This document shows, piece by piece, positions 58,803 through 64,000 of a stretch of DNA of 64,000 nucleotides. A model generated the notes under the pieces. The model was not told the origin of the DNA. It did no database searches and worked only from the letters and a program-made list of their open reading frames with translations. How positions within the stretch are numbered: position 1 is the first letter of the stretch; every line of letters begins with the position of its first letter. A program made the translations under genes and the position numbers. Source of the stretch: Ruminiclostridium cellobioparum DSM 1351 = ATCC 15832 (GTDB lineage Bacteria; Bacillota; Clostridia; Acetivibrionales; DSM-1351); NCBI RefSeq assembly GCF_000621505.1, contig NZ_KK211292.1:1-64000 (forward strand). Reading direction: 5' to 3'.

Positions 58803-58835
58803 TAAAAACCCCGTCCACTTTGAGTGAAACGGGGC
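58803..58835 (-). terminator. Terminator of the bactofilin gene
   Basis: On the leftward strand, CCCCGTTTCACT pairs with AGTGGACGGGG, then TTTTTA. Confidence 0.8.
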
Positions 58836-58851
58836 ATAGTCACCTGTTCCG

Positions 58852-59277
58852 TCAGGCCTCTTCCTGACTCAGGTCTGAGCTTTTTTTAAAATCCTTTTTC
58901 TTGCCGAGCAATATCGGCTTTACAGAAGAGGCTTCAAGCATTTTACAGTTGCCGTCAAACAGGCTGCCTTCCTCGCAGACAAAGGATTTTACCTGTATAT
59001 CTCCGATTGCCCTGGCAGATGACAAAAGCTTCAGCAGGCCGGAGGAGAATACATTTCCCTCAATATTCCCGGCAACATGTATATTGGTTGCTGTGATGTC
59101 CCCCTTGATAACCGAGGTTTCACCTATGAACAGGTCACCCTGGACAGTCACATTTCCTGTAACCCTGCCGTCTATCCTGACTATGCCTTTGGAGGTTACA
59201 TCTCCTTTGAGTTCAGTATTTGCGCCTACCAATGTATCAAAGGTGGCCTTTCCGAAATCCGTTTGTTTATTAAACAA
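58852..59277 (-). CDS. Bactofilin (polymer-forming cytoskeletal protein)
   Basis: 141 residues from TTG 59277, with GGAGG 7 nt upstream. The central domain (about 15-110) is a right-handed beta-helix of short repeats, such as TELKGDVTSKG, VRIDGRVTGNVTVQGDLFIG and IHVAGNIEGNVFSSG, typical of bactofilins. Bactofilins form membrane-linked filaments and scaffold wall enzymes. It directly follows an M23 endopeptidase gene (80 nt gap), a recurrent bactofilin-M23 pair. Confidence 0.92.
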   Translation of the reverse strand: MFNKQTDFGKATFDTLVGANTELKGDVTSKGIVRIDGRVTGNVTVQGDLFIGETSVIKGDITATNIHVAGNIEGNVFSSGLLKLLSSARAIGDIQVKSFVCEEGSLFDGNCKMLEASSVKPILLGKKKDFKKSSDLSQEEA

Positions 59278-59357
59278 GTTTATTCCTCCTTTAACGGTGA
59301 TTAGAGTAATTATAACTTCAATTTCAACTTTTACTCTAATTCTACCATATTTTGATA

Positions 59358-60317
59358 TTAATCGGCAGATTTTAAATTGACATACTCGGTAGGATCAACA
59401 GGTGTATTGCCGATCCTGATTTCAAAATGCAAATGAGGTCCCGTGCTGTTGCCTGTGCTGCCTACCAGAGCTATTTTTTGCCCTTTGTTTATAATATCTC
59501 CTTTTTTCACCAGGAGTTTTGAAGAATGGCCGTAAATGGTTCTGAAACCATTCTGGTGATCGATCTTGACATTGTAGCCGTAACCGTTGGAGTAACCTGC
59601 GAACTCCACAACGCCGGAGGCTGCCGCAAAAATGGGATCGCCCTTTGACGAGGAGATATCCACGCCTTCATGGATCTTCCTTACTTTTTGAATAGGGTGG
59701 TTCCTCATGCCAAAGGGCGAAGTGACCGGTCCCCTGGCAGGAACAAATGTCGGGATGGAATCTATGTATTTTTCCAGCTTTTCATTGGTCGCCAGGAGCT
59801 GAGCCGTCAAATCCCCATTGTCATTAAAGTCTTTGTTCAATTGCTGAACAATATTGCCCAGTTTTGAAAGATCAATTATTGCATTGTTGCTGCTTTTTGT
59901 TGAGACAGAGCCTCTGCTGGTTTTTTTCAGATAATCGTCGGCTATGTCCGAATATAGTTTGGTGAACTCTTCAATTTTTGATTTGGCATTGGAGTTTTCC
60001 TGATTCATATGCTCCAATTGAGTGTTGCTGAGGGAGAGCGATTCATTCTGGCTGTTGATTATTTCAGTCAGATTTTTGATCTGCTGCTGCAGCTCCTCAC
60101 TGCTTATTTCATTTGCCTGTGGCTGTGAATCCTCCATTTCCTTTTGATGACCGTAGACAAGGGCAAAAACGGCAGCGGTTGAGAAAATCAGCAAAGCAGC
60201 CAGCAGCTTCACAACCGGTGCCTTAAAGGAAATTCTTTTAACATCGTCGTTGGTATGGGGAATTATAACTACAGAATAATTCTTACCCAGTTTTTTTAAA
60301 TTACTCAAAACTTTCAT
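59358..60317 (-). CDS. M23 family peptidoglycan endopeptidase with coiled coil
   Basis: 319 residues. One N-terminal membrane anchor (about 35-54), a long coiled coil (about 70-190, rich in Glu, Gln, Ser), then the LytM domain with zinc motifs HEGVDISSSKGDPIFAAAS (HxxxD) and GPHLHFEIRIG (HxH). It cleaves peptide cross-links or acts as a scaffold. ATG 60317 is taken as start because MKVLSNLKKLGKNYSVVII begins a protein-like N-terminus, with GGTGG about 11 nt upstream; ATG 60335 is possible. It precedes and probably functions with bactofilin. Confidence 0.9.
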   Translation of the reverse strand: MKVLSNLKKLGKNYSVVIIPHTNDDVKRISFKAPVVKLLAALLIFSTAAVFALVYGHQKEMEDSQPQANEISSEELQQQIKNLTEIINSQNESLSLSNTQLEHMNQENSNAKSKIEEFTKLYSDIADDYLKKTSRGSVSTKSSNNAIIDLSKLGNIVQQLNKDFNDNGDLTAQLLATNEKLEKYIDSIPTFVPARGPVTSPFGMRNHPIQKVRKIHEGVDISSSKGDPIFAAASGVVEFAGYSNGYGYNVKIDHQNGFRTIYGHSSKLLVKKGDIINKGQKIALVGSTGNSTGPHLHFEIRIGNTPVDPTEYVNLKSAD

Positions 60318-60617
60318 TTTTAAAATTACCACCATCTCAAATATTTCATTCGGGAAAATTGTTTTAAGCGCAAAATCAATAAAGATAAATATTGTTATAC
60401 GGCAAACAATCATATATGATTATTTCCACATTTGCAGCATATTAACAATTACCCGTTTTAAATCAAATAAATTTTGGACGCAAATAAGCGCAGTTATCTT
60501 TTGTAGGAGTAAAAGAAGAAATAACTATAGAAGCGTAATTGGCAAATTACTATATTCTACAATAAAATGAAATATCCTTTTTTCCGGATTAAAAAAATTA
60601 TTATTGCAGCAATTATT
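60318..60617. other. Divergent intergenic region, M23 gene to chemotaxis gene
   Basis: No gene. Contains the perfect 14 bp palindrome AATCATATATGATT (60408-60421) and the hairpin GTAATT-GGCA-AATTAC (60535-60550). Either could be an operator or leader element. Confidence 0.4.
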
Positions 60618-60639
60618 ATGGTATAAACTATGGTATAAT
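60618..60639 (+). promoter_or_regulatory. Promoter element of the chemotaxis gene, repeated ATGGTATAA
   Basis: ATGGTATAA occurs twice in tandem 12 bp apart (60618-60639). The second gives an extended -10 TGGTATAAT. It lies about 100 bp before the gene. No flagellar sigma consensus is seen. Confidence 0.5.
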
Positions 60640-60737
60640 ATTACCAGATTTTTTGACTAAATTTGACTTTGGAGTAAAGGATTTTTTAAAGTTATATCGA
60701 ATTACTTAAATTAACTGACTTTTATTTGGAGGTTGCC

Positions 60738-63062
60738 ATGAAAAATGTCAAGAGCACCGTTATAGGAGCTTTTAGTATAGTTGTTGTAATATCCTTGCTC
60801 TCATCGGCCATATCGTTCTTCGGCTATAATAAAGTAATGGATTCGGTAAATAATATACAGATCAACAAATCCAACCAGGACATGCTTCAGGAGCTGTCTG
60901 AGCTGTCTGCAAAAAGGCAGCAGCTGGCCACTCAAAGTGTAACCTCCATGGAATATAAGGATACCAAAGAATTTCAAGACTTTGGTGACAGTATCGACAA
61001 TATTGCAAACAAGCTGTTAAACGCCGGAATCAGCCAAACCGACAAGGAGACTGTTCAGCAGCTGTCGGCTATAAACAGGAAGTATGCCGATGTCTACCTG
61101 AATACGATGGCTGCCGATCTCAAGGTCTTTGACAACAAAAGCATTGCCGGGCTGTCCAAAAATGTTCAAAGCATTTATGACGATGTCCAGAAGGAGCAGC
61201 TTGAACAAAGAAACCAACTGGCTTCCGCCCTGGAAAAGGAACTGGACAGATCATTATTTGATGTCATTGAAATTAACAGAAGATTAAAGCTTATAAACTC
61301 AGACTCAAAGGAAATGGATGTTGATTTCGTAGAGGTGAAAAACCTGCTGGCCGACGTTTTAAGCAGACTCCAGACAACCGGAGAAAATACCGGAATTTCC
61401 CCGGATGAAGAAGAGGAATTGAACAAAAAAATTGAGGCATTGAAGCAGGGTATAACAAACGTAGCTTCCGACGGCCTTATGATTCTTGAGAATTCAGAGG
61501 TTTTCGGATTTGACAGGGTTTTCAATATAAAACAGTTGAAAAGCGACCTTGAGCGATATCAAAAGCTGACTGAGATTATTTACCTGACTGCGCAGAATAA
61601 TTCGGAGTTGATGTATTCCGCTTCGGCATATGACGATAAATCTTCGGATATCAATAAGAATAAAGCGGCGATTGATCAACTGCTGAAAGAACTTGCAGAC
61701 AGCGGCTTCAACAAAGAGACACTGGATAAAATAAAAAGCCGGCATGCAGAATACGCTGCCGCTGCAGCCGAAGTGCAAAAGAGAAGTTTAATAATGCAGA
61801 AGGCGGCAATAACCAACGGTTATACCAGCATGACAGAAATGAACAGGGAATTTGCAGATAATATCAAAAAGCTGAGGCTTTCCTTTAACGGGTATCTGGC
61901 CCAGGATATCAAAACCTCGGTACAGATAAAAACCGCCATATTCTGGATATTGATAGCAATAACCATATTATCCATATCGGCGGGCATGGTTCTGGCACTT
62001 GTTTTATCAAAAAAAATTGCAAATCCCATAAATTCTCTGGCAGCTATCCTGTCACGTGTTGAAAAAGGAGATCTGACGGTGCGGGCCGACATAAAGGCCG
62101 GCGGAGAGATTGGCGGGTTGGGCAGGAAGGTCAACAGTGTCCTGGACGGACAGCAAAAGATGGTCGAGCAGTTCAGGGATACCACCAATGAAATAAGTGA
62201 TCTTAAGCAGCGGCTCATTGTACTGGTCAGCCAGAACCGTGAGAGCGTGAGTAAAATTTCAAATAACAGGAAAAACCCTGTTCAGGTGTCGGGCAGGCCA
62301 ATTGACACCGAGAGTATCATAACAGATGTAAAAAGTGTTTCACTTCAGACCCAGAAGGCTGCCGACGACAGCAAAAAAGCCATAGAGCTTGCAAAGTCCA
62401 GGGAAAAGACGGTGGAAGAAGCAGAAGTGGTTATAAATACCGTAAATGAAACTGTAAAATCCATTGCTGCTTCCATATCAAAGCTTGAGGAATCCTCCGG
62501 AAAGATAGGAGAAATAACAAATACAATTACTCAAATTGCTTCCCAGACCAACCTCCTGGCGCTTAACGCCGCTATTGAAGCAAATAGGGCAGGGCAGCAG
62601 GGAAAAGGCTTTGCGGTAGTTGCCGATGAAATACGAAAGCTTTCAAACGCAAGCAATCAGTCTGCGGGAGAAATTAAGAACCAGATAAAGGAAATACAGT
62701 CAAGCATCAGCTTTGCAGTTGAAAAAATGAATCTGGGAGTTGTCGGTGTTGAAGACGGCGCCTCCAGAATAAATGATGTAAAGGAAGGCATATCGGAGAT
62801 AATTGAATCTGTAAATCTTGTTTCACAGACGATAAAGGAATCGGCCGATAAAGCCCATGATCATTATGAATCTACCATTCAGTTCATCGAAGCGGTGGAT
62901 TCAATGTCAAAAGCCGTATCGGAGACTTCGGCTGCCGGTGATAATATTAATGACATTATTGAGCTGCAAACAAACACATTAAAGGACCTCGACCAGATTT
63001 CACGGCTCTTGCACGAGGCATCCGGCGATTTGAAAAACATATCCGACAGGGTGAGAATATGA
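60738..63062 (+). CDS. Methyl-accepting chemotaxis protein
   Basis: 774 residues. Membrane spans at about 8-30 and 393-416 enclose a large, mostly helical extracytoplasmic sensor with many Lys/Gln/Asp residues and no recognised ligand domain. A HAMP domain follows ([20 protein letters not shown]), then the signalling hairpin with tip [20 protein letters not shown] and [15 protein letters not shown], which contacts CheA/CheW. TTGGAGG lies 7 nt before ATG 60738. No che genes are adjacent. A terminator follows at 63178. Confidence 0.93.
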   Translation: MKNVKSTVIGAFSIVVVISLLSSAISFFGYNKVMDSVNNIQINKSNQDMLQELSELSAKRQQLATQSVTSMEYKDTKEFQDFGDSIDNIANKLLNAGISQTDKETVQQLSAINRKYADVYLNTMAADLKVFDNKSIAGLSKNVQSIYDDVQKEQLEQRNQLASALEKELDRSLFDVIEINRRLKLINSDSKEMDVDFVEVKNLLADVLSRLQTTGENTGISPDEEEELNKKIEALKQGITNVASDGLMILENSEVFGFDRVFNIKQLKSDLERYQKLTEIIYLTAQNNSELMYSASAYDDKSSDINKNKAAIDQLLKELADSGFNKETLDKIKSRHAEYAAAAAEVQKRSLIMQKAAITNGYTSMTEMNREFADNIKKLRLSFNGYLAQDIKTSVQIKTAIFWILIAITILSISAGMVLALVLSKKIANPINSLAAILSRVEKGDLTVRADIKAGGEIGGLGRKVNSVLDGQQKMVEQFRDTTNEISDLKQRLIVLVSQNRESVSKISNNRKNPVQVSGRPIDTESIITDVKSVSLQTQKAADDSKKAIELAKSREKTVEEAEVVINTVNETVKSIAASISKLEESSGKIGEITNTITQIASQTNLLALNAAIEANRAGQQGKGFAVVADEIRKLSNASNQSAGEIKNQIKEIQSSISFAVEKMNLGVVGVEDGASRINDVKEGISEIIESVNLVSQTIKESADKAHDHYESTIQFIEAVDSMSKAVSETSAAGDNINDIIELQTNTLKDLDQISRLLHEASGDLKNISDRVRI

Positions 63063-63177
63063 TGCTGTAATGCAGTTTTATACCTGTTACAAGAAATAGT
63101 TGGAAATTAAAGGTATAACCCTACTGCAATGTGGAATACTTAATATAACGGCATACTGATTCAAATAATAACTTTTT

Positions 63178-63202
63178 GTCCCTGCAAAGGGACATTTTTT
63201 TT
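63178..63202 (+). terminator. Terminator after the chemotaxis gene
   Basis: GTCCCT-GCAA-AGGGAC followed by eight T residues. Confidence 0.88.
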
Positions 63203-63232
63203 GAAGAAGCCGGGATTCCCGGCTTCTTCAAA
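63202..63232. repeat. Inverted repeat next to the terminator
   Basis: TTGAAGAAGCCGGGA and TCCCGGCTTCTTCAA abut to give a near-continuous palindrome. It has no T-run on the plus strand and may be a backup terminator for the leftward gene. Confidence 0.5.
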
Positions 63233-63281
63233 TGACAAGTCATATAAAACCTGTTGAGTTATCCTGTCCTTAAGATTAAAA

Positions 63282-63641
63282 CTACATGGCACGCCCCGGA
63301 ATAATGGCATCAACCACACCGTAAATTACAGCTGCAATTAATGCTCCTATAATGGTAACATTATAACCGGGAACAATAAATTTTACGGCGTAAATTATAA
63401 TAGCTGCCAGTATGAAGCCGGATATTCCCCTGCCAAAAGGTGCCGCATTGATTCCGGTAATCTTATTGACCAGCCAGTCGAGCACTGCTAAAACAACTGC
63501 GGCCAGTATCAATGAAAACCAGGATGAAATGGCGAAGCCAGGAGTCAGAAAGGCTGTTATAGCCAGTATAACTGCTCCTACAACCAAACGTAATAAGAAC
63601 GAACCTAAGCCCGATTTTTCTTTTCTTTCTACTTTTTCCAT
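63282..63641 (-). CDS. YvlD/holin-4-2 family membrane protein
   Basis: 119 residues, four membrane spans after a charged start (MEKVERKEKSG). The GFAISSWFSLILAAVVLAVLD and GFILAAIIIYAVKFIVPGYN stretches fit the Phage_holin_4_2 / YvlD family, small membrane proteins often linked to envelope stress in Firmicutes and not true phage holins. GAAAGGATA precedes ATG 63641. No phage genes are nearby. Confidence 0.85.
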   Translation of the reverse strand: MEKVERKEKSGLGSFLLRLVVGAVILAITAFLTPGFAISSWFSLILAAVVLAVLDWLVNKITGINAAPFGRGISGFILAAIIIYAVKFIVPGYNVTIIGALIAAVIYGVVDAIIPGRAM

Positions 63642-63778
63642 AATATCTGTATCCTTTCATATTAAAGAATATTTAAACGGTCAAGTGCAATAGCTGCCCA
63701 TGAAGGTTATAACTAATATATATTTTTTACACATTTTTATAAGGTATGCTGTAAAATAATGGGGTTACAAAATAAAGT

Positions 63779-64000
63779 CTACTTGCTCTGATCCTGCTGT
63801 GACCGGGACTGTTCCATGCCCGGCTGTCCCTGCTGCCCCTGTTGTCCCTGCTGGCTCTGTCCCTGTGCCTGACCGCTCTGCTGCTTGCCGGTCATTCCGG
63901 AAATAATCTGGGGTATTTTGTCCATCAGCTGACCTGCGGCAGTACTGTTAAGCGACAGCAGGGATACATTGTCCTTGTCAATAACGATTACGGCATCGGT
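63779..64000 (-). CDS. C-terminal fragment of a Gln-rich protein, flotillin-like possible
   Basis: The last 73 codons of a leftward gene that continues beyond the window. It begins TDAVIVIDKDNVSLLSLNST, then GQLMDKIPQIISGMTG, followed by a low-complexity tail of Gln-Gly-Ser repeats (QGQSQQGQQGQQGQPGM). The DAVIVID plus amphipathic helix pattern recalls the C-terminal part of SPFH/flotillin proteins, but the evidence is thin. Confidence 0.6.
   Translation of the reverse strand, partial: TDAVIVIDKDNVSLLSLNSTAAGQLMDKIPQIISGMTGKQQSGQAQGQSQQGQQGQQGQPGMEQSRSQQDQSK

Noticed and set aside
63282-63641. Prophage holin
   Set aside because: The protein is of the chromosomal YvlD/holin-4-2 type, and there are no endolysin, tail or integrase genes around it.

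Overview
The window is a chromosomal segment of a low-to-mid GC Gram-positive anaerobe of class Clostridia. Gene content and protein style fit the cellulolytic cluster III clostridia (Ruminiclostridium-like). This is inference from what I recall of families, not a database match. Support comes from the rpmG-secE-nusG-rplKAJL-rpoBC-L7Ae-rpsL-rpsG-fusA-tuf order, a flavodiiron protein, the IscU-like/GGGtGRT pair, an AgrD-type peptide, strong GGAGG ribosome sites and an unusually large share of TTG starts. No rRNA, tRNA, CRISPR array or intact transposase was seen.

Layout. 1-3860 is an accessory-looking, AT-rich region: the 5' end of a leftward gene, an orphan MalG-type sugar permease, a ~345 bp palindromic repeat element, and a tiny membrane peptide followed by a secreted unknown protein. 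3861-8342 is a four-gene ABC-2/gliding-type export operon (ATPase, permease, GldG-like, DUF4340). 8468-11672 holds a YkvI-type transporter with an apparent 3' frameshift, a DUF5711 beta-propeller-like protein and a CvpA protein. 12037-15421 is ilvD-ilvB, for branched-chain amino acid synthesis. 15534-17765 is a leftward secreted WG-repeat protein.

18091-37388 is the core transcription/translation cluster, with an L10 leader-attenuator, a promoter and long leader before rpoB, a four-hairpin leader before rpsL, and one non-core gene (a GyrI-like domain protein with a cysteine cluster) inserted between rpoC and the L7Ae gene. 37663-44588 carries FprA (oxygen/NO detoxification), a second copy of the palindromic repeat, and a polyphosphate module: two divergent Ppx/GppA-HD proteins and PPK1, with a palindrome between the divergent genes. 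44768-46480 is an IscU-like scaffold plus a GGGtGRT protein. 46688-47790 is a polytopic membrane protein plus a cyclic-lactone autoinducer precursor, with no AgrB processing enzyme or kinase domain nearby. 48261-53856 is a complete Opp/Dpp peptide importer.

54046-64000 is mostly cell-envelope genes: PAP2 phosphatase, proB, a peptidoglycan-binding remnant, a class A PBP, bactofilin plus M23 endopeptidase, a methyl-accepting chemotaxis protein, a YvlD/holin-4-type membrane protein and the 3' end of a Gln-rich protein.

Most notable observations: the two-copy ~350 bp palindromic element with an apparent paired base change between copies, the AgrD peptide with an unusual partner, the terminator that overlaps the YkvI start, the mini-ORF before nusG, and the 66 bp duplication that includes the end of rpmG.
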